Part shown: piece by piece, positions 31,957 to 41,319 of the stretch
Numbering within the stretch: position 1 is the first letter of the stretch
Layout of the letters: each line of letters opens with the position of its first letter
Assembly (NCBI GenBank): GCA_001298555.1
Contig: LJCW01000390.1
Location: forward strand, 1-64,000
Reading direction: 5' to 3'
DNA from: Actinobacteria bacterium OV450
GTDB taxonomy: Bacteria > Actinomycetota > Actinomycetes > Streptomycetales > Streptomycetaceae
DNA length: 64,000 nucleotides
Program-made: the position numbers and the translations under genes
The notes under the pieces: model-generated
What the model saw: only the letters and a program-made list of their open reading frames with translations
Told to the model about the DNA's origin: nothing
The model's database searches: none

Positions 31957-32358
31957 GTGACCGAGCGCAAACCACCGGGCGTCAGCGTCGAGTCCTGGGT
32001 GGACCGGCAGATCAGGGAGGCCGCAGAGCGCGGCGAATTCGAGAATCTGCCGGGCTACGGCAAGCCCCTCCCCGCGATCGACGCCCCGTACGACGAGTTG
32101 TGGTGGATCAGGGACAAGATGCACCGCGAGGGCTTCGCCGCCCTGCCGCCGGCGCTCGCCCTGCGCAAGGAGGCCGAGGACGCCCTGGAGGCGGTGCGCG
32201 GGGCCCGATCGGAGCGCCAGGCGCGCGACATCCTCACCGCGGTCAACGAGAAGATCCGCGCGGCCCTGCGCAGGCCGCCGCCGGGACCGCCCCTCCACCT
32301 CACCGAATTCGACGTCGACGACGTCCTCAGGACCTGGCGGGAGAGCCGCGGCGACTGA
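31957..32358 (+). CDS. DUF1992 domain protein (DnaJ homologue subfamily C member 28-like)
   Basis: 133 aa. The DUF1992 core is clear: ESWVDRQIREAAERGEFENLPGYGKPLP, followed by YDELWWIRDKMHREGFAALPPALALRKEAE. Function unknown; related to the conserved domain of DNAJC28. GTG 31957 follows GAGGAGGGACC. Divergent from the MFS gene and sharing its operator-bearing intergenic region. Confidence 0.88.
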   Translation: MTERKPPGVSVESWVDRQIREAAERGEFENLPGYGKPLPAIDAPYDELWWIRDKMHREGFAALPPALALRKEAEDALEAVRGARSERQARDILTAVNEKIRAALRRPPPGPPLHLTEFDVDDVLRTWRESRGD

Positions 32359-32460
32359 CGGCGCGCCCGGGCCGCGGTCGCGGCGCGCCCGGCCGCGGAC
32401 CCCCGACAGTGCTACAAATGGTCTCGTGGCCCATCCTTGCAACCCGTGCCGGGGACGTCG

Positions 32461-35118
32461 GTGCGGTCACTGAGCCAAAAGCGCCCGCGCAGCGTCGCCC
32501 GACAGGTCTTCGTCCTTCAGGTGGCGATCGTGGTGCTGCTCGCCGCCGGTGCCGTACTGGCCCTCGTACTCCAGTCCCGGCACGACGTGGACCGCGAGGC
32601 CCGGACCCGCTCGGTCGCGGTCGCGCAGACCTTCGCCCACTCGCTGGGGCTGCGCCAGGCGCTTCGGGCACCCGACCCCTCCAAGATCCTCCAGCCGCTC
32701 ACCGAGGTGACGCGCAAGGACGCAGGGGTGGACTTCATCGTCGTGATGAACGACCAGGGGATCCGCTACACCCATCCGCTGCCCGACCGCATCGGCAAAC
32801 GGTTCGTGGGCACCATCGCGCCTTCCCTGGCCGGCCAGGTGTACACCGAGAGCGTGAAGGGCCCCCTGGGCCAGGAGATCCAGGCCGTCGTGCCCGTCTT
32901 CGCCGACCCGTACAAGGACGGCGGCCCGGTCGTGGCCCTCGTGTCGGCCGGGCTCACCGTCAAGAACGTCACGGGCGTCTTCCAGCGGCAGCTGCCCCTC
33001 ATCCTCGGCACCAGCGCGGTCGCCCTGGCGCTGGCCACCGCCGGCGCCGCACTGATCAGCCGGCGGCTGCGCCGCCAGACCCGCGGGCTGGGCCCCCTCG
33101 AAATGACCCGCATGTACGAGCACCACGACGCGGTGCTGCACTCCGTCCGCGAGGGCGCGCTGATCACCGACGGCGGGGGCCGGCTGCTCCTCGCCAACGA
33201 CGAGGCGAAACGTCTTCTCAGGCTGCCGCCCGACGCCGAGGGCCAGCACATCCGGGAGCTGTCGGGGCTCGACCGGCAGATGGCCGACCTGCTCCTGTCC
33301 GGCCGGGTGGCCACCGACGAGGTGCACGAGGCCGGGGACCGGCTGCTCGTCGTCAACCAGCGTCCGACCCGGCCCCGCGGCAGGCCCGAGGGCACGGCCG
33401 TCACCATCCGCGACTCCACCGAGATGCAGGTGCTCAGCACCCGGGCCGAGGCGGCCCGCAAACGGCTCAGGCTGCTGTACGACGCGGGCGTAGGCGTCGG
33501 CACCACCCTGGACGTGAAGCAGACGGCCCAGGAGCTCGCGGACGTCGCCGTACCCCGCTTCGCGGACTTCGTCACCGTCGATCTGGCGGAACCCGTCCTG
33601 CTCGGCGACGAGCCCACGAGCGTCAAGATCGACCTGCGCCGGACCGGGGTGAGCGGCATCCGGGAGGACGTGCCGCTCTACCCTCGGGGCCGGCTGATCG
33701 ACTTCCTGCCGTCCACGCCCCAGGCGCGGGGGCTGAACAGCGGCCGCGCCGAGCTCGTGACCGATCTGAACGAGGCGCCCGGCTGGCACGCCCAGGACCC
33801 GCCCCGGGCCCGGGCCATCATCGACTACGGCGTCCACTCCATGATCACGGCGCCCCTGAAGGCCCGCGGCGTCGTCCTCGGCGTGGTCAACTTCTGGCGC
33901 TCCGAGAAGGAGCCGTTCGACGAGGAGGACCTGACGCTGGCCGAGGAGCTCGTCGCCCGCGCCGGGGTCAGCATCGACAACGCGCGCCGCTACACCCGCG
34001 AGCACGCCCTCGCGGTGACCCTCCAGCGCAGCCTGCTGCCGCGCGACCTGCCCGAGCAGAGCGCCGTGGAGGTCGCCCACTACTACCTGCCCGCGCAGTC
34101 GGGCGTGGGCGGCGACTGGTTCGACGTGATCCCGCTGCCGGGTGCCCGGGTCGCCCTCGTCGTCGGCGACGTCGTCGGGCACGGCCTGCACGCCGCCGCG
34201 GCCATGGGCCGGCTGCGTACGGCCGTCCTGAACTTCTCCTCCCTGGACCTGCCGCCCGACGAGCTCCTCGCCCGCCTCGACGACCTCGTCCAGTACATCG
34301 ACCAGAGCGTGGACGGCGACGGGGCCGAGGGCGGCCTGATCGGGGCCACCTGCCTGTACGCCGTGTACGACGCGGTGACCCAGCGCTGCACGGTGGCGCG
34401 GGCCGGCCACATGCCGCCGGCGGTGGTGCGCCCGGACGGCACAGTGGACATCCCGGAGCTGCCCGCGGGCGCGCCGCTGGGGCTCGGCGGGTTCCCCTTC
34501 GAGTCGGCGGAGCTGGACCTGAGCGAGGGCACCCAGCTGGTGCTCTACACCGACGGGCTGATCGAGGACCGGGCCCGGGACATCGACGAGGGGCTGGCAC
34601 GGCTTCGCGCGGCGCTCGCACACGCGGACCGCAGGCCCGAGGAGACCTGCCGGGCGGTCCTGGAGCAGCTGCTGCCGGTGCGTGCGCGCGACGACGTGGC
34701 CCTGCTGGTCGCGCGGACCTCGGCCCTGCCCCCGGAGCGCATCGCCGAGTGGGAGGTCCCGTTCGAGCCGAGCGCTGTCGGGGCCATGCGGGCCGTGGCC
34801 GTGGAGAAACTGGAGGAGTGGGGCCTGGGGGAGCTCGCCTTCGGGACCGAACTGGTGCTGAGCGAGCTCATCACCAACGCGATCCGGCACGGCGCCGAGC
34901 CGGTCCGGGTACGGCTCCTGCACGACCGGGTGCTGACCTGCGAGGTCTTCGACGGCAGCAGCAGCTCGCCCCGGCTGCACTACGCCAAGACCACCGACGA
35001 AGGGGGCCGCGGCCTGTTCCTGGTGGCCCAGCTCAGCCGCCGCTGGGGAGCCCGGTACACCCCCGAGGGGAAGGTCATCTGGTCCGAGCAGCCCCTGTCC
35101 GGCCCGGAGGAGACCTGA
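32461..35118 (+). CDS. Membrane sensor SpoIIE-type PP2C phosphatase with RsbW-like kinase domain
   Basis: 885 aa. Order of domains: TM1 (about 18-38), extracytoplasmic Cache-like sensor with DFIVVMNDQGIRYTHP (about 90-110), TM2 (about 182-202), PAS (about 215-325, VREGALITDGGGRLLLAND), GAF (about 335-500), PP2C/SpoIIE (about 520-735, with GGDWFDVIPL, VVGDVVGHG, LLYTDGL, DDVALLVART), and a C-terminal HATPase of the RsbW type (about 745-880, ELITNAIRHG, GGRGLFLVAQLS). This type dephosphorylates anti-anti-sigma proteins and phosphorylates them with the kinase domain, controlling SigB-like factors. GTG 32461 is preceded by GGGGACGTCG. Confidence 0.88.
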   Translation: MRSLSQKRPRSVARQVFVLQVAIVVLLAAGAVLALVLQSRHDVDREARTRSVAVAQTFAHSLGLRQALRAPDPSKILQPLTEVTRKDAGVDFIVVMNDQGIRYTHPLPDRIGKRFVGTIAPSLAGQVYTESVKGPLGQEIQAVVPVFADPYKDGGPVVALVSAGLTVKNVTGVFQRQLPLILGTSAVALALATAGAALISRRLRRQTRGLGPLEMTRMYEHHDAVLHSVREGALITDGGGRLLLANDEAKRLLRLPPDAEGQHIRELSGLDRQMADLLLSGRVATDEVHEAGDRLLVVNQRPTRPRGRPEGTAVTIRDSTEMQVLSTRAEAARKRLRLLYDAGVGVGTTLDVKQTAQELADVAVPRFADFVTVDLAEPVLLGDEPTSVKIDLRRTGVSGIREDVPLYPRGRLIDFLPSTPQARGLNSGRAELVTDLNEAPGWHAQDPPRARAIIDYGVHSMITAPLKARGVVLGVVNFWRSEKEPFDEEDLTLAEELVARAGVSIDNARRYTREHALAVTLQRSLLPRDLPEQSAVEVAHYYLPAQSGVGGDWFDVIPLPGARVALVVGDVVGHGLHAAAAMGRLRTAVLNFSSLDLPPDELLARLDDLVQYIDQSVDGDGAEGGLIGATCLYAVYDAVTQRCTVARAGHMPPAVVRPDGTVDIPELPAGAPLGLGGFPFESAELDLSEGTQLVLYTDGLIEDRARDIDEGLARLRAALAHADRRPEETCRAVLEQLLPVRARDDVALLVARTSALPPERIAEWEVPFEPSAVGAMRAVAVEKLEEWGLGELAFGTELVLSELITNAIRHGAEPVRVRLLHDRVLTCEVFDGSSSSPRLHYAKTTDEGGRGLFLVAQLSRRWGARYTPEGKVIWSEQPLSGPEET

Positions 35119-35436
35119 CCGTCCTGGGGCGAGGTCCAGGAGCTGCTCGTGGAATCCGCCGAAGCCGTCGTCAGGCGCGTGTACGACTCCGCCCCGGGCG
35201 CCGTCGGGCCGTCCCGTGCGGGAACTCCCCCACGGGGTGGCCGGCGGGCCGGCCGCACAGCGTCGGCGGGCGTCGGCGGCGAGCCGCCGCACCCGCCCGT
35301 ACAGCCGCCCGTACAGCCGCCCGCCGGTGACGCGGGGTAAGACCGGGCGGTAGGGGGCGCGGCCCGTCGCGCACGTGATCGGGCGGATGCCTGGCCGGTC
35401 GGACGAGAGTGCCCCGGACGGCAGCCGGAGATCCGC
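35119..35436. other. Intergenic stretch with an in-frame extension after the phosphatase stop
   Basis: 318 bp. Directly after the TGA at 35116-35118 the same frame stays open to about 35340 and its first 25 codons look protein-like (WGEVQELLVESAEAVVRRV), then become Gly/Pro/Arg-rich. There is a GTG at 35149 without a ribosome binding site. I do not call a gene; it may be a former C-terminus or leaky TGA readthrough. The remainder holds the 3' flank of the carbonic anhydrase gene. Confidence 0.35.
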
Positions 35437-36180
35437 TCAGCGGATCCGGCGCACCCGCTGGCTGGTGAGTTCGTACCGTGCCCCGATCACGGCCAGCTTC
35501 CCGGCGGCGACCCGGGCGGCGAGATCGGGCTCGGCCGCCAGCCGGGAGCGGACGAGCCGTACGTTCTGGGTGACCGCGGCATCGACGCGCGCGTCCCGGC
35601 GCAGCGTCCGGTCGACGGCCGGACGGATCTGCTGCGCCAGGTAGCGCAGGTGTCCCGGCAGCTGGTCGAGCCGTCCGGTGGCGCGGACGGCGGCGGTCAC
35701 GGCCCCGCAGGACTGGTGCCCGAGGACGACCACCAGCGGGATGCCCAGCTCCACTACGCCGAACGCGATGCTCCCGAGCACGGCGTCGTCCAGCACCTCA
35801 CCGGCGGACCGTACGGTCATCAGATCCCCGAGCCCCTGGTCGAAGACCAGCTCCGGCGGTACGCGCGAGTCGACGCAGCCCAGGATGACGGCGAACGGGT
35901 GCTGTCCCCCGACCAGCGCCTGCCGCACGGTCCGGGTGGCGTCGGGGTGCCGCTCGTGGAAGGTGCGCCAGCGGGCGTTTCCCGCGGCCAGCTCCCGCAG
36001 CGCCGCCTCGGGGGTGCGGGGCCGCGGACCGTCGGGGCCGGGCCGGGAGCCGGCCCCGGTGGAACCGCCGCCGGCCGCCAGACCGGCCCCCAGGGCCACG
36101 GCCCCGGTCAGGGCGCCCCGCACCAGCGCGCGCCGTCCGTGGGTCCCGTCGGCCCGGTGACGCTCGGCAAGGACGCTCAT
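35437..36180 (-). CDS. Tat-exported beta-carbonic anhydrase
   Basis: 247 aa. Residues 1-45 are a twin-arginine signal (GRRALVRGALTGAVALGAGLAAGG). Zinc ligands and catalytic dyad of the beta class are present: C102-x-D104-x-R106 (CVDSRVP) and H155-x2-C158 (GHQSCGAV). It converts CO2 and bicarbonate outside the membrane. ATG 36180 is chosen because the signal begins there. Monocistronic. Confidence 0.9.
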   Translation of the reverse strand: MSVLAERHRADGTHGRRALVRGALTGAVALGAGLAAGGGSTGAGSRPGPDGPRPRTPEAALRELAAGNARWRTFHERHPDATRTVRQALVGGQHPFAVILGCVDSRVPPELVFDQGLGDLMTVRSAGEVLDDAVLGSIAFGVVELGIPLVVVLGHQSCGAVTAAVRATGRLDQLPGHLRYLAQQIRPAVDRTLRRDARVDAAVTQNVRLVRSRLAAEPDLAARVAAGKLAVIGARYELTSQRVRRIR

Positions 36181-36271
36181 GCGGGCAACGTAGGTCCCGC
36201 CGGGCCGGGGATCCGCAGACAGGCCCGCCCTTGGGGAACTCTTGGGCACAAACACCCCGGCCGGGGGCCGG

Positions 36272-37474
36272 TCAGTGGTGTGCCGAGGGGCTCTGGCCCC
36301 CGTCGAAGTACGCCACCAGGGCCGGGTCGAGCGGCGGTACCCGTCGGGGCGTGCCCCCGGAGCGCAGGGATTCCGTCGCCAGGCAGCCCACCGCGACCGC
36401 CATCCGGGCGGCGACGGGCGAGGTGTCCGTCGCTCCCCCGTGGCGGGCGAAGCGCAGGAATTCGTCCATCAGCAGCGGGTCGGCGCCGCCGTGACCGCCG
36501 CCCTCCGTGTCCGGGACGGTGTGGGTGGCGTCCGGCGCGGCCCGGTAGCCGGAGCGCCGGCTGTTCCAGACGCGGACCTCGGCGCCCGGGCCGTCGCCGA
36601 AGTTCTCCAGGCGGCCGGCGTCCCCGATGACGGTGTAGTTGCGCCAGTAGTCGGGGGTGAAATGGCACTGCTGGTAGGCGGCGAGCACCCCGTTGGTGAG
36701 GCGCAGGTTGAGCAGCGAGACGTCCTCGACGTCGATGACCGGGTTGAGGCCGCGCTGGGTGTGCGGGGGCCAGTGGCTGTCCTCCTGGCCCCCGGGCGGC
36801 CGGTCGTCGCCCTTGGACTCACCGGGAGCGCGGCGGTGCGGGTTGTCCCCGTAGACCATCAGGTCACCCATCGCCTGGACGTCGTCGGTGTAGGCGCCGG
36901 CCAGCCAGTGCAGCACGTCGATGTCGTGTGCGGCCTTCTGGAGCAGCAGGCCCGTCGTGTACCGGCGTTCGGCGTGCCAGTCCTTGAAGTACCAGTCGCC
37001 GCCGTGGCCGACGAAGTGCCGTACCCACACGGTCCTGACCCGGCCGATCGCCCCGGCCGCGATCAGTGCGCGCATCGTGCGCACCACGGGCATGTGCCGC
37101 ATGTTGTGCCCGACGTACAGGCGGGTGCCCGTCGCGCGCGCGGTGCGCAGGATCTCGTCGCAGCGCTCCACGGAGATGTCGAGCGGCTTCTCGACGAAGA
37201 CGGGCCTGCCGGCGACGAGCGTCCGGCAGGCCAGGTCGGCATGGGTGTGGTCGGGGGTCAGGACGAGGACGGCGTCGATGCCGGGGCCCTCGGTCACCGC
37301 CCGGGGATCGGCGGTGACGTGCGCGCCCGGGAAGGCCGCGGCGGCCGCCGCCCGGGCCTGCGGACCGGGATCCGCGACGGTGGTCACGGTGGCGCCGCGG
37401 CCCGGCCGGTGCGCCGTGCGCGCGAGGCTGCCGCGCAGCCCGAATCCGAGGACGCCGATGCGAAGGTCGGTCAT
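36272..37474 (-). CDS. Gfo/Idh/MocA family oxidoreductase
   Basis: 400 aa. N-terminal Rossmann domain with IGVLGFGLRGS, VADPGPQAR, LTPDHTHADLA and the diagnostic VFVEKPLDIS; C-terminal domain with QKAAHDIDVLHWLAG. The family uses NAD(P) to oxidise or reduce sugars, inositols or related alcohols. ATG 37474 follows GGAAGGGAG. Substrate not evident; no sugar ABC transporter next to it. Confidence 0.9.
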   Translation of the reverse strand: MTDLRIGVLGFGLRGSLARTAHRPGRGATVTTVADPGPQARAAAAAAFPGAHVTADPRAVTEGPGIDAVLVLTPDHTHADLACRTLVAGRPVFVEKPLDISVERCDEILRTARATGTRLYVGHNMRHMPVVRTMRALIAAGAIGRVRTVWVRHFVGHGGDWYFKDWHAERRYTTGLLLQKAAHDIDVLHWLAGAYTDDVQAMGDLMVYGDNPHRRAPGESKGDDRPPGGQEDSHWPPHTQRGLNPVIDVEDVSLLNLRLTNGVLAAYQQCHFTPDYWRNYTVIGDAGRLENFGDGPGAEVRVWNSRRSGYRAAPDATHTVPDTEGGGHGGADPLLMDEFLRFARHGGATDTSPVAARMAVAVGCLATESLRSGGTPRRVPPLDPALVAYFDGGQSPSAHH

Positions 37475-37597
37475 GGCGGACTCCCTTCCCCCCGCCGCCG
37501 CGTTCATCCGCCCGGCGGCGCCCCGGATGCCGCCCGCGCCCCGCCGGGGCAGGCTGTGCGCAAGGCCATCCACCACCGCACAGACGAGGACCGCGCC

Positions 37598-37948
37598 ATG
37601 TCCCACAGTCGGCGTATCGGCGTCATCACCGCGGCCGCAGCACTGCTGCTGACGGCCACCGCCTGTTCGGGCATGGGCCGGAGCACCGTCGGCATGCTCA
37701 CGTTCCGCGGCAACGACTCGCCGGTCTTCCTGAGCTACTCCAACACGCCGGTGGTGGGCTGTCACAAGATCGCCCTGCCGAAAGGCGCGACGCACGTCGA
37801 GAACAACACGCTCGTCGACATCATCCTGTACCCGACGCTGGACTGCAGGAAGGTCGCCGGAGCCGACGGCATCTACGTCGCCACGACGCTGTCGGACGTG
37901 ACGGCCCCGGTCGCCCTGCCCTGGCGCAGTTTCAGCGTCGTCCACTGA
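37598..37948 (+). CDS. Small secreted lipoprotein, function unknown
   Basis: 116 aa. Signal peptide followed by a lipobox-like LTATAC at about residue 23, so it is probably lipid-anchored. The mature part (about 93 aa) has two further Cys (GCHKIA, LDCRKV) that could form a disulphide, and is beta-rich. ATG 37598 follows GAGGA. Divergent from the Gfo/Idh/MocA gene. I do not recognise a family. Confidence 0.75.
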   Translation: MSHSRRIGVITAAAALLLTATACSGMGRSTVGMLTFRGNDSPVFLSYSNTPVVGCHKIALPKGATHVENNTLVDIILYPTLDCRKVAGADGIYVATTLSDVTAPVALPWRSFSVVH

Positions 37949-37966
37949 CCCCGGGGGCGGACCTCC

Positions 37967-38614
37967 TCACCCCAGGAGGGCCCCGGCCGTCGGGGCGACC
38001 GTGCCGAAGAGGTCGCCGATCGTGGCGAGACTCGCCGTCTGGAGGGCGGCGGCGGACACCGGGGTGCCGTCGGGCGCGGTCAGCGCACGCGTCGCGGTGG
38101 CGTCGGCGACGACGCAGGGGCGGTAGCCGAGGTGGAAGGCGCCCTGGGCGGTGAACGTGACGCACATGTGCGTCATGAACCCGGCGATCACCAGGTCGGG
38201 GCCGGCGCCCAGCTCCCGCAGGGTCTTCTCCAGTTCGGTGGCGTGGAAGGCGTTGGGGGCCTGCTTGACCACGACCGGTTCCCCCTCGCGCGGCGCGACC
38301 TCGGCGCTGATGGAGCCGATCTCGGCCCGGATGTCGTACGGGGTCCCCTCGCCGCCGTCGTTGACGACGTGGACGACCGGGGTCCCGGCGGCCCGGGCCG
38401 CCGCCAGCAGGCGGGCGCCCGCCGCGAGGGCCTGCTCGGCGCCCTCCAGGGCCAGCACTCCCGACCGGTAGGTGTTCTGGAAGTCGATCATGACGACGGT
38501 GGACCCGGCCAGGCGGGGGAGCCCGCCCGGGAGGCCGAGGAGCTCGCGCAGCGTGGTGGACGCGGACGCGGACGCGGGCACGGCGGATGCGGATGCGGAT
38601 GCGGATGCGGACAT
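37967..38614 (-). CDS. Isochorismatase-like cysteine hydrolase
   Basis: 215 aa. Catalytic triad as in the family: D44 (VVMIDFQNTY), K117 (VVVKQAPNAF) and C151 (GFMTHMCVTFTA), with the cis-peptide region preceding Cys. The first 20 residues are Ser/Ala repeats from a GCGGAT-type tandem DNA repeat at 38570-38614. Probably a small amidase. It lies downstream of the GlxA regulator, in the same direction, and these pairs often occur together. Confidence 0.85.
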   Translation of the reverse strand: MSASASASASAVPASASASTTLRELLGLPGGLPRLAGSTVVMIDFQNTYRSGVLALEGAEQALAAGARLLAAARAAGTPVVHVVNDGGEGTPYDIRAEIGSISAEVAPREGEPVVVKQAPNAFHATELEKTLRELGAGPDLVIAGFMTHMCVTFTAQGAFHLGYRPCVVADATATRALTAPDGTPVSAAALQTASLATIGDLFGTVAPTAGALLG

Positions 38615-38743
38615 GGTGGACGGTCCTTCGGGTCGGAAGCGGGCACGGCGAAGCCGTGCTCCGGCGCGGGTGCGCCGGGCAGTGGGGGTGGGTGGTGGGT
38701 GGTGCCTGGGTGGTGCGTGGTGCGCGGTGGCTGCGGGAAAGGG

Positions 38744-39724
38744 TCAGTGCGCGGTGCGGAACCGGCGCCGGTAGGCGGCCGGGGTCGTGGCGACCTGCTT
38801 GCGGAAGGCCCGGTGCAGGGTCTCCACCGAGCCCAGACCGGCCGCCGCGGCGACTTGTTCCAGGGGCTCGTCGGTGGTCTCCAGCAGCCGTCGGGCGGCC
38901 TCCACCCGTACCGCTTCCACGTACGCCGCCGGGCTGGTGCCCAGCTCCTTGCGGAACGTCCGGGCGAGGTGCCGCTCGCTCATGCACATCCGGGCGGCGA
39001 GCGCGGCGGCGGACAGGTCCGCGCCGAGGTGGTCGGTGATGTGGGCCCGCAGGGCGTCGATGTCCCTGCGGGAGGCGGGCGGGCGGCTGAGCGGAACGCT
39101 GAACTGGCTCTGGCCGCCCTGTCGCTTGAGGTACATGACCAGCTGCCGGGCGACCGCGAGGGCCAGGTCCTCGCCGTGGTCCTCGGCCACCAGGGCCAGG
39201 GTCAGGTCCATGCAGGCGCTGATCCCGGCCCCGGTCCACACCCGGCCCGACCGCACGAAGATCGGGTCCGGGTCCACCTCGACCCGCGGGTGTTCGGCCG
39301 CCAGCTGGGCGGCGGTGGACCAGTGGGTGGTGGCGCGGCGCCCGTCCAGCAGGCCGGCCGCGGCCAGCAGGTGCGCGCCGACGCACACCGACGCGACCCG
39401 TGCGGCGTGCGGGGCGGTGGCGGCGATCCACCGCACCACCTCGTCGTCGACGCGGGCGACCGGGCCCTCCTCGGCCGCCTCGACGGCGCCGGGCACCACC
39501 AGGGTGTCCACGGCGGCGCCGACCTCGGCGAACGAGAGGTCGGTGACCAGCCGGACGCCGGCCGAGGTGGTGACCTGGCCGCCGTCCGGACCCGCCAGGC
39601 GCACGTCGTACAGCCGGCGCCCGGCCTCCCGGCCCGCGAGGGCGAAGACCTCGGCGGGACCGGTGACGTCGAGCAGGTCGACATCGGGGAAGACCGCGAT
39701 CACGACGCGGTGGGGCGTGGACAT
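38744..39724 (-). CDS. GlxA family (DJ-1/PfpI + AraC HTH) transcriptional regulator
   Basis: 326 aa. The N-terminal class I glutamine-amidotransferase-like domain (1-185) contains VASVCVGAHLLAAAG, and the C-terminal AraC HTH pair (about 210-320) contains ALAARMCMSERHLARTFRKELGTSPAAYVEAVRVEAARRLLE and GLGSVETLHRAFRK. It is likely to control the hydrolase gene 129 bp downstream; the gap between them is a GGTGG-rich low-complexity tract. Confidence 0.9.
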   Translation of the reverse strand: MSTPHRVVIAVFPDVDLLDVTGPAEVFALAGREAGRRLYDVRLAGPDGGQVTTSAGVRLVTDLSFAEVGAAVDTLVVPGAVEAAEEGPVARVDDEVVRWIAATAPHAARVASVCVGAHLLAAAGLLDGRRATTHWSTAAQLAAEHPRVEVDPDPIFVRSGRVWTGAGISACMDLTLALVAEDHGEDLALAVARQLVMYLKRQGGQSQFSVPLSRPPASRRDIDALRAHITDHLGADLSAAALAARMCMSERHLARTFRKELGTSPAAYVEAVRVEAARRLLETTDEPLEQVAAAAGLGSVETLHRAFRKQVATTPAAYRRRFRTAH

Positions 39725-39892
39725 GCGTCCATCCTGGCCGTGCCGCCGGACGTCCGCAATGACGGTTGTCTGTCACATCGGGACATCGGCCCGCGGGGTC
39801 CGAGTGGAGCCCGGTCCCCGCTGCGCGGATGATGGAGGTGCCCCGATCCGGTCGCTCACGACGCCGGACACGGGCAGGGACGGTGACGCAAC

Positions 39893-40591
39893 ATGCCCGC
39901 GAACGCTTCCTCCCACCGCTCGGTCAGGGTGAACGCCGACCTGGACGCCCCGCTGTCGCGGTGGCTCTGGCTGGTGAAGTGGCTCCTGGCGATCCCGCAC
40001 TACATCGTGCTGGTCTTCCTGTGGATCGCCTTCGTCGTGGTCAGCGTGATCGCCTTCTTCGCGATCCTGTTCACCGAGCGCTATCCGCGCGCCCTGTTCG
40101 ACTTCAACGTCGGCGTGCTCCGCTGGTCGTGGCGGGTCTCGTACTACGCGTACGGCGCCCTGGCGACCGACAGGTACCCGCCCTTCAGCCTCGGCCCGGA
40201 GCCCGGCTATCCGGCACGCCTGGAGATCGCCTACCCCGAACGCCTGTCCCGGCCGCTGGTCCTGGTGAAGTGGTGGCTCCTGGCGATCCCCCAGTACCTG
40301 GTCATCGGCTTCTTCACCGGCGGCATGCACCACGGCTGGTGCGCCGGCGGCGGTCTCATCACGCTGCTCGCCCTCATCGCGGCGGTGGCGCTCGCCTTCA
40401 CCGAGAAGTACCCGCGCGACCTGTTCGACCTGGTGGTGGGGCTGAACCGGTGGGTGCTGCGCGTCGCCGCCTACGCCGCGCTGATGACGGACGAGTACCC
40501 GCCGTTCCGGCTCGACCTGGGCGGCGACGACCCGGCCCCGGCCCCGGCGGCCTCCCCCGGACCGGACCGGAGCGGACCGTACTCCGCCTGA
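39893..40591 (+). CDS. DUF4389 domain membrane protein
   Basis: 232 aa built from two similar halves. Each half has a hydrophobic segment with RWLWLVKWLLAIPHYIVL or RPLVLVKWWLLAIPQYLVI, then ERYPRALFDFNVGVLRW or EKYPRDLFDLVVGLNRW, then YPPFSL/YPPFRL. About four TM helices; C-terminal tail Pro/Ala-rich. Function unknown. Followed 92 bp later by a metal ABC transporter. Confidence 0.88.
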   Translation: MPANASSHRSVRVNADLDAPLSRWLWLVKWLLAIPHYIVLVFLWIAFVVVSVIAFFAILFTERYPRALFDFNVGVLRWSWRVSYYAYGALATDRYPPFSLGPEPGYPARLEIAYPERLSRPLVLVKWWLLAIPQYLVIGFFTGGMHHGWCAGGGLITLLALIAAVALAFTEKYPRDLFDLVVGLNRWVLRVAAYAALMTDEYPPFRLDLGGDDPAPAPAASPGPDRSGPYSA

Positions 40592-40683
40592 CCGGCCCGG
40601 AACCGGAGGGGCCCGCCGTCCGACCAACTCCCCATCGGGGCGCCGGCCGGCGCCCGGCTCCGGCAACCACGGGAGGGCCACGG

Positions 40684-41319
40684 ATGGGCGGACTGGACGT
40701 ACGCATGCGGGGGGTCGTCTGCCGCCACGGCCGCGTCGAGGCGGTCGCCGACGTGGACCTGGAGATCGCGGCGGGCGAGCGCGTCGCGCTGACAGGGACC
40801 AACGGCTCGGGCAAGACCACGCTGCTGCGCGCGGTCCTCGGACTGCACCGCCAGGTGTCCGGGAGCATCCTGGTCGGCGGCCGCGGCACCGCTTCGGCCG
40901 CGGAGTGGGCCTGGCGGCGGCGGTGCTGCGCATGGATCCCGCAGAAGCCGGCGGCCGGCCGCTTCCCGCTCCTCGGTGACGAACTCCTGGCCAGCGGCGG
41001 CGCACCGGCCGAGGCTGCCGAGGCGGCCCGGAAGCTGGGGGTCGGCACGCTGCTCGGACGGCCGCTGCACACGCTGTCCGGCGGCCAGCTCCAGCGGATG
41101 TACCTGGCCCGGGCGATCGGATCGGTGGCCGCCGGGGCCGAGGTGCTGCTCGCCGACGAGCCGACCGCCGCACTGGACTTCGGCGGCCAGGAGGAGGCGG
41201 CCGACGTGCTGGCCGCACTGCCGGTGACCCTCGTCGTGGTCACGCACGACCGGGCCCTGGCGGAGCGCTGCGACCGCGTACTGGAGATGGCCGCGGGCCG
41301 GCTTCGGGAGGCCGGGTGA
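40684..41319 (+). CDS. Metal ABC transporter ATP-binding protein (ZnuC/MntA-like)
   Basis: 211 aa. Walker A GTNGSGKTT (38-46), Q-loop WIPQKP, signature LSGGQLQRMYLARA, Walker B EVLLADEP, H-loop VVTHDR. Short members of this kind power zinc/manganese uptake systems. Its TGA overlaps the permease GTG (GTGA). No Zur-like palindrome is visible in the 92 bp upstream. Confidence 0.88.
   Translation: MGGLDVRMRGVVCRHGRVEAVADVDLEIAAGERVALTGTNGSGKTTLLRAVLGLHRQVSGSILVGGRGTASAAEWAWRRRCCAWIPQKPAAGRFPLLGDELLASGGAPAEAAEAARKLGVGTLLGRPLHTLSGGQLQRMYLARAIGSVAAGAEVLLADEPTAALDFGGQEEAADVLAALPVTLVVVTHDRALAERCDRVLEMAAGRLREAG

Noticed and set aside
32100..35330. A 1,076-codon plus-strand frame overlapping the sensor phosphatase
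   Set aside because: Arg/Pro/Gly-rich shadow of the phosphatase gene, which has all domain motifs in its own frame.
38615..38743. GGTGG-rich tract as a possible G-quadruplex or CRISPR-like repeat
   Set aside because: Short irregular low-complexity sequence without regular spacers; nothing supports a functional element.
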